A DNA stretch of 43,720 nt from NCBI GenBank assembly GCA_030066265.1, contig JASJCF010000001.1, forward strand, positions 1 through 43,720, written 5' to 3'. Below the pieces are notes generated by a model, which worked only from the letters and a program-made list of their open reading frames with translations, searched no databases and was not told where the DNA came from. Source of the DNA: Acidimicrobiia bacterium (GTDB lineage: Bacteria; Actinomycetota; Acidimicrobiia; Spongiisociales; UBA5794). Both the position numbers and the translations under genes were made by a program. Shown here one piece after another: positions 16,231 to 22,805 of this stretch. The stretch's first letter is position 1. The number at the start of each line of letters is the position of its first letter.

Positions 16231-16898
16231 GGCGGCGGTTCCGACTTCGGCTCGTACGGGCAGCGGTCTCGCATCGGACACTCCCAACACCGGGGGCGCC
16301 GAGCGTCGCACACGTCCCGGCCGAACTGGATGAACCGCATGGAGATCCCCGACCACGATCGCTTCGGGTAGAGCGCCATCAGCTCCCGTTCGACGGCGAC
16401 CGGATCGTCGCTCGTGGTCAATCCCAGCCGATGCGTGACCCGCTTCACATGCGTGTCGACGGCGATGGCCGGCAGGTCCCAGATCTCGGCGAGCACCACC
16501 GACGCCGTCTTGCGACCGACGCCACGCAGCTCCGTGAGCGCACCGATGTCGGCAGGCACATCGCCACCGTGGTTCGCCACCAGATCGGCGGACAGGGCGA
16601 TGATGCTCTTCGTCTTCTGCCGGAAGAAGCCCGTGGAGTAGATGATCTTCTCGACGTCCTCCGGGTCTGCGACGGCGAGGTCGTGAGGCGTTGGGTACCG
16701 TTCGAAGAGCTGCGGCGCGACTGCATTGACGTTCTCGTCGGTGGTCTGAGCCGACATGACCGTGACGACGAGCAACTGCCATGCGTCGGCGTAGTCGAGC
16801 GCCGTGCCCATCTCGGGATACCGGCGATGAAGCCGACGAAGGATGACGCCGGCATTGCGCTTCTCCTCGGTGGTCGGAGATGGGGCATCGGGCGGCAT
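16227..16898 (-). CDS. nth: Endonuclease III
   Basis: A 223-residue DNA glycosylase/AP lyase of base-excision repair that removes oxidised pyrimidines. The helix-hairpin-helix LRGVGRKTASVVL contains catalytic Lys130, and Asp148 lies in IAVDTHVKRV. The [4Fe-4S] cluster ligands Cys197, Cys204, Cys207 and Cys213 have the canonical C-x6-C-x2-C-x5-C spacing. ATG 16898 is preceded by TACCAT ending 8 nt before it and by no Shine-Dalgarno, suggesting a leaderless message. The MATE gene follows with a 4-bp overlap, an unusual partnership of DNA repair and drug efflux that may just reflect compact packing. Confidence 0.96.
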   Translation of the reverse strand: MPPDAPSPTTEEKRNAGVILRRLHRRYPEMGTALDYADAWQLLVVTVMSAQTTDENVNAVAPQLFERYPTPHDLAVADPEDVEKIIYSTGFFRQKTKSIIALSADLVANHGGDVPADIGALTELRGVGRKTASVVLAEIWDLPAIAVDTHVKRVTHRLGLTTSDDPVAVERELMALYPKRSWSGISMRFIQFGRDVCDARRPRCWECPMRDRCPYEPKSEPPP

Positions 16899-16906
16899 CG
16901 CCGGCG

Positions 16907-16912
16907 ATGGTA
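16907..16912 (-). promoter_or_regulatory. Leaderless-type -10 box of nth
   Basis: TACCAT (16912-16907, reading leftward) ends 8 nt before the nth ATG. No ribosome-binding site is visible upstream of that ATG. Confidence 0.4.
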
Positions 16913-16946
16913 CCGGCAGGCCGGCAAACGTCCGACTTGCGGCGGT

Positions 16947-17390
16947 CTACGAGCCGATCGCGATCACCACGATGCCTATGGCGATGTAAGCCGCTCCTCC
17001 GAGGACCTGCCAGAACGCGCGAGGGTTCGCCTCGGGTCTGAGACCTCGGCGGAGCCGCTCCTGGGCCGTGACGGGATCGCGGAAGCCGCCCGTCGTCGCA
17101 ACGTCGTCCTCGGCCTCATCGGCGCGTCGCGTGCCGAAGAGAGCCCCGGCAGCCCCGATACCGAGGTTGGTGTATCCCCCTCCGCTCGCTCCCCCGGCGA
17201 GCAGGAACACCACCCCGTAGAGGATGATCGTGTACCCGATGGAGGAGGCAAGCGCGACGTCGGAGATGATGAAGATCACGAAGCCGACACCGACGCACGC
17301 AGCAAGGCCGACCCCGAACACCGTCAGGTAGTCCGGCATCCGGTCCGCCAGCGAGAGGTGGTCCGGCGTCGTCTGATCGTCAGGCTCCAT
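16947..17390 (-). CDS. Small multi-helix membrane protein of unknown function
   Basis: A 147-residue protein. An acidic N-terminus (MEPDDQTTPDHLSLADRM) precedes two adjacent hydrophobic helices (about 20-43 and 47-67). A Gly-rich linker (GGASGGGYTNLGIG) and a charged cytoplasm-like segment (about 87-128) follow, and a third helix (about 130-147) ends at the C-terminus with no tail. I do not recognise the family. The ATG at 17390 is placed 7 nt after TACGCT, a leaderless arrangement. It lies upstream of nth in the same direction, 48 bp apart, and divergent from the EamA exporter. Confidence 0.75.
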   Translation of the reverse strand: MEPDDQTTPDHLSLADRMPDYLTVFGVGLAACVGVGFVIFIISDVALASSIGYTIILYGVVFLLAGGASGGGYTNLGIGAAGALFGTRRADEAEDDVATTGGFRDPVTAQERLRRGLRPEANPRAFWQVLGGAAYIAIGIVVIAIGS

Positions 17391-17397
17391 GGCGGCG

Positions 17398-17403
17398 AGC
17401 GTA
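17398..17403 (-). promoter_or_regulatory. Leaderless-type -10 box of the membrane protein gene
   Basis: TACGCT (17403-17398, reading leftward) ends 7 nt before the ATG at 17390, without a Shine-Dalgarno between them. Confidence 0.45.
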
Positions 17404-17431
17404 CCGGCTCGGCGGGGACCCGGGCCCGCCG

Positions 17432-17437
17432 TAGGCT
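17432..17437 (+). promoter_or_regulatory. Leaderless-type -10 box of the EamA gene
   Basis: TAGGCT ends 6 nt before the GTG at 17444. The only purine-rich stretch (CGGAGGA) lies inside the coding region, so a leaderless start at 17444 explains the arrangement best. Confidence 0.45.
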
Positions 17438-17443
17438 CGCACC

Positions 17444-18334
17444 GTGCAACGGAGGACCCTCGCTCTCGTGCTGCTGGCCGTGGCTGCGGCGCTGTTCGGC
17501 ATGACGTTCGTGGCCGTCAAGGACGCCCTCACGGCCATCCCTCCGCTGTCGTTTGTGGGGTGGCGGTTCCTCCTCGCAGCGGTGGTGCTGCTCGTCGTGG
17601 CATGGCCGAGACATCGCTCGGTGTGGATCGACGGATGCATCGCAGGCTCCCTGCTGTTCGCCGGGTATGCGGCCCAGACGATCGGGCTCGAGCAGACCTC
17701 GGCCACCAACTCGGGGCTCATCACCGGCCTCTACGTCGTCTTCACACCCCTGCTCGCCGCGGCGTTCTCGAGGATGGCACCGGCGATGTCGACGCTCCTC
17801 GGAGCTCTGACCAGCGTGGTCGGGCTCGCCCTCCTCACCCTCACGGAGACGCTGTCTCTGAGCTCCGGTGACGGGTGGACACTGGTGTGCGCCATCGCCT
17901 TCGCCGGCCACATCGTCGCCCTCTCCCGCCTCGCTCCTCGCCACCGCGACCACATCGTCGCCTTCACGGCGGTCCAGCTGCTCGTCACGGCGATCGCCTC
18001 GCTGGTGCTGTCGGTGATGTTCGAATCGACGGGCCTGCCTCCGCGCTCCACCTGGGTCACGATCGCCGTGACGGCTCTCGTCGTCACCTGCGGGGCGTTC
18101 CTCGTCCAAGTGTGGGCTCAGACGATCGTGGGCCCCTCACGAACTGCGATCGTCCTCGCGCTCGAGCCCCTGTTCGCCGTCATCACGGCTGCGGCGTTGT
18201 TGGGCGAACGGCTCACGGTGCGCGGTTGGGTGGGAGCGGCGCTCATCATCGCCGGGACGTACATCGTGCTGGTGTTCGCTCCGCCCGAGGCGACGGATCT
18301 CCAGCAGGCCGAAGTGCTGTCAGAGGCTCACTGA
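17444..18334 (+). CDS. EamA/DMT-superfamily exporter
   Basis: A 296-residue membrane protein with ten predicted helices in two repeated halves, as in EamA (RhaT/YdcZ-like) metabolite exporters. Typical positions include FGMTFVAVKDAL in helix 1, PPLSFVGWRFL at helix 2, LEQTSATNSGLITGLYVVFTP around helices 3-4, and the second-half SRTAIVLALEPLFAV and LLGERLT. These mark the DMT family but do not give the substrate. The start is GTG 17444, supported by the adjacent -10 box. The last 15 bp overlap the 3' end of the convergent small membrane protein gene. Confidence 0.92.
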   Translation: MQRRTLALVLLAVAAALFGMTFVAVKDALTAIPPLSFVGWRFLLAAVVLLVVAWPRHRSVWIDGCIAGSLLFAGYAAQTIGLEQTSATNSGLITGLYVVFTPLLAAAFSRMAPAMSTLLGALTSVVGLALLTLTETLSLSSGDGWTLVCAIAFAGHIVALSRLAPRHRDHIVAFTAVQLLVTAIASLVLSVMFESTGLPPRSTWVTIAVTALVVTCGAFLVQVWAQTIVGPSRTAIVLALEPLFAVITAAALLGERLTVRGWVGAALIIAGTYIVLVFAPPEATDLQQAEVLSEAH

Positions 18335-18586
18335 CCGCTGCGCTGACCGTCGCAGCCATCGAACGCACCAGGCGATGCCGCCGCCGACCACGATGGCGGC
18401 CATGCCCAGGATGAAGACCAGCTCCGCAATGGTGAAGACAGAGGTCTCGCACGTGCCGAGTCCGTTGGGGCACATGCCCAGGCCCGTGCCCCCGGACACG
18501 AGATCGGCGAGCACGACTGCGGGGAGGGCGAGCAACAGGACGCCGAGGGCGACCAGCAGACCCAGCAGGAACCTCACGAACGGCAT
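18320..18586 (-). CDS. Small two-helix membrane protein of unknown function
   Basis: An 88-residue protein with two predicted helices (about residues 2-29 and 50-75) joined by a short loop containing two Cys (MCPNGLGTCETS). The tail is basic (RWLRRSAQRS). The loop is probably extracytoplasmic and could form a disulfide. I do not recognise it. Its ATG at 18586 follows TACGCT by 6 nt, which suggests that it is a real, leaderless gene. It ends convergently inside the last 15 bp of the EamA gene. A longer open frame extends upstream through the thyX region but has no coding character there. Confidence 0.65.
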   Translation of the reverse strand: MPFVRFLLGLLVALGVLLLALPAVVLADLVSGGTGLGMCPNGLGTCETSVFTIAELVFILGMAAIVVGGGIAWCVRWLRRSAQRSVSL

Positions 18587-18592
18587 GCGCCG

Positions 18593-18598
18593 AGCGTA
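18593..18598 (-). promoter_or_regulatory. Leaderless-type -10 box of the two-helix protein gene
   Basis: TACGCT (18598-18593, reading leftward) ends 6 nt before the ATG at 18586. It is identical to the hexamer before the membrane protein gene at 16947-17390. Confidence 0.4.
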
Positions 18599-18627
18599 CC
18601 GACCGGCGGAAATTGCCGAGGGACAAT

Positions 18628-18669
18628 GCCTCCGGTACGGTGCCTCGGGAACGGTGCCTCCGGTACGGT
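18628..18669. repeat. 14-bp tandem repeat, three copies, upstream of the ThyX-like gene
   Basis: Three adjacent 14-bp units at 18628-18641, 18642-18655 and 18656-18669 have the form GCCTCCGGTACGGT; the middle copy differs at two bases. A fourth start (GCC) follows. Units 1 and 3 contain TACGGT, a TAnnnT hexamer in plus orientation, so the array may carry or flank the promoter of the gene starting near 18698. Confidence 0.85.
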
Positions 18670-18697
18670 GCCGACGAGACGATTCCTCCACCCAGCC

Positions 18698-20347
18698 GTG
18701 ACGCCACTCGCTCAACCACCCTTCCACGTCGAGTCCTTCACCCAGGACGAAGAAGCCGTCCTCGCGCCCTACTTCACGAACCTCGACCGGCCGGTCTTCG
18801 CGATCCGGGGGCTCCCCGAAGTCGTCAAAGGGGCTCTGTTCGCCCGCTACTCCCGGTCGGAGAAGTCGATCAGGCGACTGTTTCTCGACGAGTTCGCAAC
18901 CGATCCCGATGTCGGGATCGCACACATCGCAGCCGTTGACGATCCGAGCGGACCCGTGGGTCTCGAACGAGCCCAAGCCCTGTACGACCGCGTGTTCACC
19001 CAGTACGGAGACGACTCGGTCGCTCAGCTCGGCGGGGCGCATCTCGCCGTCGAGCAAGCATCGAACATCCTCACCAAGGTGCTCGAGTGGGGCCGGCTCG
19101 CCTCGTACCTCGAGCAGTCGACTCGCTACATCTTCTATGACCAGCACCTGGGAGGGCGGTACCGATACCAGATCCCCGCAGAACTCGATGCCGCGGGACT
19201 GCGTCGCTCGTACGTCGCCCAGATGGATGCGCTCTTCGACACGTACAGCGATCTCGTGCGTCGGCTGGTTGCCTACTACGAGGCTCTCTATCCGCGTCAG
19301 GAAGGCGACTCCGCCTTCGTGTGGCGATCCACGATCCGGGCAAAGGCCTGCGACGACGCCCGTGGCTTGCTCCCCGCCTCGACGCTCTCCAACGTCGGGA
19401 TCTTCGGCTCAGGCCAGGCATACGAGGCCCTCCTGCTTCGCATGGCGGCCCACCCACTCGAGGAGGTTCGCTGGTTCGGCAACGAGATGCTCCGTGAGCT
19501 CCGTGCGGTCATTCCGTCCTTCATGAGGCGAGTGGATGTCCCCGATCGAGGAGGCGTGTGGGCGAAGTACTTGGCTGACAACGTGGAAGCCGTTTCCCGC
19601 ATCGCAACGGGATTGGGGCTGGAACCCCAACCTGCGCCGGCCGTGACCCTCGTCGACTTCGACCCGGATGGCGAGCGTGCGGTCGCAGCCGAAGCGCTCT
19701 ACGCAGTGTCGGATGTGCCGGACGAACAGCTGCGATCGGCGGTCGCTGCGATGTCGGAGGACGAGATCGACGCCGTCTTCGACGCCTACGTCGGGAACCG
19801 CACCAACCGGCGCCACAAACCGGGGCGAGCCATGGAGGAGACGTCCTATCGGTTCGATGTCCTCTGCGACTACGGGATCTTCCGGGACTTGCAGCGTCAC
19901 CGCATGCTCACGATCGAGTGGCAGCTGCTCTCACCCCGTCACGGGCATGTGACACCCGATTCGGTGGCCGACATCGATGCGCTCGGTGTGTGGGACGGTG
20001 CCATCGCCAGGATGGGTGAGCTCCACGCGACCATCGAGCAGGCTGTTGGGCCGCACGTTGCGCAGTATGTCGTGCCGTTTGCGAACAACATCCGGTTCTC
20101 CATGAGGATGAACGCCCGCGAGGCCTTCCACATGCTCGAGCTCCGAACCCAGCAAGGCGGACATCCCGACTATCGGCGCATCTGTCAGATCATGCACGAC
20201 CAGATTCGCGATGTGGCCGGTCACCGGCGGATCGCCGACGCCATGACTTACGTGGATCACGAGGACTACGAACTCGCACGCATCGAATCCGAGCGGCGGG
20301 CGGCTGCCAAGCGAGCCGCAGCAGGTGTGGCAGACCCTGTGGAGTGA
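18698..20347 (+). CDS. Tandem-domain ThyX-like protein (FAD-dependent thymidylate synthase superfamily)
   Basis: About 549 residues, twice the usual ThyX length, holding two ThyX-like domains. In the N-terminal domain WGRLASYLEQSTRY (131-144) aligns with the FRHRxASxNExSxRY signature but has lost the first Arg and the His; the Ser-x-Arg-Tyr end is kept, and DDARGLLP and EALLLRM follow. In the C-terminal domain RHR (400-402) is kept but the following Ser/Arg part is altered (MLTIEWQLLSPR); NAREAFHMLELR (472-483) matches the dUMP/FAD-binding NAR and LNLR region. One complete motif is thus split between the halves. Canonical ThyX methylates dUMP with methylenetetrahydrofolate and FADH2; whether this protein does so is unproven. 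The start is uncertain: GTG 18698 avoids coding through the tandem repeat, ATG 18626 lies in it. Confidence 0.85.
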   Translation: MTPLAQPPFHVESFTQDEEAVLAPYFTNLDRPVFAIRGLPEVVKGALFARYSRSEKSIRRLFLDEFATDPDVGIAHIAAVDDPSGPVGLERAQALYDRVFTQYGDDSVAQLGGAHLAVEQASNILTKVLEWGRLASYLEQSTRYIFYDQHLGGRYRYQIPAELDAAGLRRSYVAQMDALFDTYSDLVRRLVAYYEALYPRQEGDSAFVWRSTIRAKACDDARGLLPASTLSNVGIFGSGQAYEALLLRMAAHPLEEVRWFGNEMLRELRAVIPSFMRRVDVPDRGGVWAKYLADNVEAVSRIATGLGLEPQPAPAVTLVDFDPDGERAVAAEALYAVSDVPDEQLRSAVAAMSEDEIDAVFDAYVGNRTNRRHKPGRAMEETSYRFDVLCDYGIFRDLQRHRMLTIEWQLLSPRHGHVTPDSVADIDALGVWDGAIARMGELHATIEQAVGPHVAQYVVPFANNIRFSMRMNAREAFHMLELRTQQGGHPDYRRICQIMHDQIRDVAGHRRIADAMTYVDHEDYELARIESERRAAAKRAAAGVADPVE

Positions 20348-20370
20348 CCGTCGGGCCCATCACGGACGCT

Positions 20371-20583
20371 TCAGCCCGAGATCGGAATCCGGAGGACGAG
20401 TTGTCCGTCTTCGACCGACCACGAAGCCGAGGCGATCAACGAATAGTCGAGGTAGTCCTTCTCAGCCGATTCGACGAACGCACGGCGTGCCTCGCCCTCG
20501 AGCGGCGGGACCCCGCGCTCTTTCACAGCAGTCGCCCGATCTGCGAAGCGAGCCAGGAATTCGTCCATGTCGAGTTGAGCCAC
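20371..20583 (-). CDS. Small conserved-looking protein of unknown function
   Basis: A predicted 70-residue soluble protein: a charged helical N-terminal half (MAQLDMDEFLARFADRA, then EGEARRAFVESAEKD), followed by DYSLIASASWSVEDGQLVLR and ending RIPISG, which looks like two beta strands. GGAGG stands 4 nt before the GTG start, a good ribosome-binding site. I know of no family assignment. It is convergent with thyX (23-bp gap) and divergent from the ArsA-like pair. In Mycobacterium a small gene (Rv3678A) also lies beside the equivalent ATPase pair, but I cannot claim homology. Confidence 0.65.
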   Translation of the reverse strand: MAQLDMDEFLARFADRATAVKERGVPPLEGEARRAFVESAEKDYLDYSLIASASWSVEDGQLVLRIPISG

Positions 20584-20717
20584 GGTGCCTCCAGATTCGT
20601 CCGTTTCCTCGTCCCGGTGCGCTACCAGGTCCATGCACGCACGGCCCGAAGCTCTCGGGCATGGGTCGATCCCAGGCGCGCCCTCGCAGCGTAGGCGGCA
20701 TGGGAGGACTCCAGAAC

Positions 20718-20723
20718 TAGCCT
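20718..20723 (+). promoter_or_regulatory. Leaderless-type -10 box of the ArsA-like pair
   Basis: TAGCCT ends 7 nt before the ATG at 20731 with no Shine-Dalgarno in between. It is the same hexamer as the one in front of trpE. Confidence 0.5.
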
Positions 20724-20730
20724 CGAACCG

Positions 20731-21615
20731 ATGGCCAGCACGGAACTGATCTTCATATCCGGCAAAGGCGGCACCGGAAAGTCCGCCGTAGCCGCGGCGC
20801 TGGCCATCTCGCGCGCGCGGTCGGGACAGCGCATCCTGGCCATCGACATGGGTCAGAGTCTCGGACTCGGCGCCCACCTCCGGTCGCCTGAGCTCCCGTA
20901 TCGTCCGGTCGAGGTGAGGCCGGGACTTCACGCCATCTCGATGGACCGGGCCCATGCCCTCGACGAGTATCTGAAGCTCCAGCTCCGCGTCCCACAAGGG
21001 GCTCCGACGCGACAGCTCGCCGGGGCGTTGGCGGTGCTCGCCGACACCGCACCGGGCGTCCGGGAGATCATCAGCATCGGCAAGCCCGTGTACGAGCAAT
21101 GGCGCGGCGAGTGGGATGCCGTGGTCGTGGACGCTCCGTCGCTCGGCCAGTTCCAGTCCTATCTGCGGGCACCGACGACCATCTCGACGATCGTCCCATC
21201 GGGCAATGTGAAGGCACAGTCGGAGCGGTTGGAGGCCACCCTGCTCGATCCCGGCATCACATCGGTGGTGATCGTGGCGAACCCTGCGGAGCTGCCGGTG
21301 CGTGAGACCGCCGAGTCGCTCGACGTCTTCTCGGACGAGACGCTGTGCCCACCCCCAACCGTGGTCATGAACCGCATGCTGGACGAGAGCGGCCTCTCGG
21401 CATCCGATCTGGCCCAGCTACCCGCGGGATCGGTGAGCGATGCGGCCACGATGCAGGTTGCGCTCGAGGGCGAGCAGCGGACGTGGTCGGATGCGATCGA
21501 GTGGAGCGTCCGACTGCCCTACCTGCGGGGGGTCCTCACCCCCGGAGAGGTCGCCGAGCAGCTCGCCGATGCCCTCGGTGACCGGATGGACGAGCGGGCC
21601 GGTGGTGCAGCGTGA
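20731..21615 (+). CDS. ArsA/Get3-family ATPase, first of a pair
   Basis: A 294-residue P-loop ATPase with a deviant Walker A, GKGGTGKS (11-18), and the switch-like AIDMGQSLGLG. A Walker-B-like block (WDAVVVDAPSLGQFQSYLRA) follows. It belongs to the SIMIBI class with ArsA and Get3. It overlaps the next gene by 4 nt (GTGA). The pair matches the arrangement of Rv3679-Rv3680 in Mycobacterium tuberculosis, described as an ArsA-like complex rather than an arsenic pump. No arsB, arsC or arsR is nearby, so arsenite efflux is unlikely. This subunit departs more from the classical ATPase pattern (AIDMGQS replaces the TIDPAKR type), and the two proteins probably form a heteromer. Confidence 0.88.
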   Translation: MASTELIFISGKGGTGKSAVAAALAISRARSGQRILAIDMGQSLGLGAHLRSPELPYRPVEVRPGLHAISMDRAHALDEYLKLQLRVPQGAPTRQLAGALAVLADTAPGVREIISIGKPVYEQWRGEWDAVVVDAPSLGQFQSYLRAPTTISTIVPSGNVKAQSERLEATLLDPGITSVVIVANPAELPVRETAESLDVFSDETLCPPPTVVMNRMLDESGLSASDLAQLPAGSVSDAATMQVALEGEQRTWSDAIEWSVRLPYLRGVLTPGEVAEQLADALGDRMDERAGGAA

Positions 21616-22685
21616 CTCCGACCATCATCGTGACGGGTGCAGGCGGTGTGGGCAAGACCACCCTGTCTGCGGCCCTCGCCAGCGCGCTCGCCCAGCGCGG
21701 CCACAAGACGCTCGTGCTCACCATCGACCCGGCGAAGCGTCTCGCAGATGCACTCGGCATACGCGACCTCGGTGATGAGCCACAGCCCGTCTCTGACCGA
21801 ACCGGCCTGTGGGCTGCCATGCTCGACGTCTCGGCTTCGTGGGAGGCGATCATCCACCGATATGCGGAGCCGGAGGTGGGCGATCGGCTGCTGGTCAACC
21901 CCTACTTCCGGGCGATCGCAGACCGCTTCCCCGCTGCCCAGGCCTATGCCGCCGGTGAGCGGATGGCCGAGTACATCGAATCGCGCTCGTATGACATGAT
22001 CGTGGTCGACACGCCGCCGTCGGGCGGCGGCATCGACTTCTTCCGCGCTCCGGCCACCACGGGCGACCTCGTGTCGGGGAAGCTCCTCAAGTGGCTCACC
22101 GGTTCCAACATGCCGGGGAGGAACATCCTCTATCGATTCACGGCGCGTCCCGTCTTGCGGATCGCCGATACCGTGCTCGGCGGTCCGATGCTGTCCGATG
22201 TCGCTGACTTCCTCATCGACCTTCGCACCATGTACGACGCGCTCTCGAACCGCTCTCGCACGATCGAGCGATACCTGCGGGCAGCACACACCATCGTTGC
22301 CACGACGGCCGACCCGACACCGGTCCACGAGACCCGGCGCTTCTTCCGCGAGCTCGGGGGCATCGAGATCCACCCCGACGGGATCATCTTCAATCGGACC
22401 CTGCCCCGTGCGTGGGTGACGGATGCGGAACGGCCCATCCGCGGCATCGACGATCCGGCGCTCCGTGCGCTCGCCAAGGCGAACCTGCGCGCCTGGGCGG
22501 GCGAAGCCCGCCGCCAGGAGGACGCCGCAGACGAGATCTCCGTCCGCTACGGCGTCGAGGTGCACCCGGTCGCGTGGGTCACCCCGCCACCGACGACCCT
22601 CGACGACCTCGAGGACCTCGTATCGGCAACGAAGCTGATCGACGAGTTGGATGCCCTTGGCTCAGCCGAGAAGCCCAGGAGCTGA
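21612..22685 (+). CDS. ArsA/Get3-family ATPase, second of a pair
   Basis: A 357-residue ATPase with Walker A GAGGVGKT (9-16), switch motif LTIDPAKRLADAL as in ArsA/Get3, and IVVDTPPSGGGIDFF as the Walker B/switch II region. An Arg/Gly- and Leu-rich segment (about 150-220) could be a client- or membrane-binding region. The protein starts with GTG inside the stop of the first gene, so the two are made in equal amounts. In eukaryotes Get3 targets tail-anchored proteins; in Actinomycetota the role of this paired form is poorly defined. A compositional oddity is the 3' end, which leads straight into short tandem repeats. Confidence 0.9.
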   Translation: MTPTIIVTGAGGVGKTTLSAALASALAQRGHKTLVLTIDPAKRLADALGIRDLGDEPQPVSDRTGLWAAMLDVSASWEAIIHRYAEPEVGDRLLVNPYFRAIADRFPAAQAYAAGERMAEYIESRSYDMIVVDTPPSGGGIDFFRAPATTGDLVSGKLLKWLTGSNMPGRNILYRFTARPVLRIADTVLGGPMLSDVADFLIDLRTMYDALSNRSRTIERYLRAAHTIVATTADPTPVHETRRFFRELGGIEIHPDGIIFNRTLPRAWVTDAERPIRGIDDPALRALAKANLRAWAGEARRQEDAADEISVRYGVEVHPVAWVTPPPTTLDDLEDLVSATKLIDELDALGSAEKPRS

Positions 22686-22703
22686 GAAGCGGAGAAGCTG
22701 AGA

Positions 22704-22758
22704 GGCTCCTTGGCTCCTTGGCTCCTTGGCTCCTTGGCTCCTTGGCTCCTTGGCTCCT
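22704..22758. repeat. 8-bp tandem repeat, seven copies
   Basis: GGCTCCTT is repeated head to tail with starts at 22704, 22712, 22720, 22728, 22736 and 22744, and a seventh, one-base-different copy at 22752. It lies between convergent genes and outside any coding region. Copy number is likely to vary between strains through slipped-strand mispairing. Confidence 0.97.
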
Positions 22759-22771
22759 GTCTGTGGCCCTG

Positions 22772-22802
22772 GCTGAAAGCTGACAGCTGATAGCTGAAAG
22801 CT
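22772..22802. repeat. 7-bp tandem repeat, four copies
   Basis: GCTGAAA, GCTGACA, GCTGATA and GCTGAAA follow each other at 22772, 22779, 22786 and 22793, then GCT. The array ends four bases before the dnaE stop codon and adjoins the 8-bp array in the same junction. AGCT occurs repeatedly, so the strand can also fold on itself. Confidence 0.93.
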
Positions 22803-22805
22803 CTC

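Noticed and set aside
18626-18697. Coding status of the first 24 codons of the longest ThyX-like frame
   Set aside because: They lie in a 14-bp tandem repeat and give a low-complexity peptide unlike ThyX N-termini. I moved the start to GTG 18698, although this is not certain.
20731-22685. Arsenical resistance operon
   Set aside because: No arsB, acr3, arsC, arsR or arsD is nearby, and the paired organisation fits the actinobacterial Rv3679-Rv3680 type instead.
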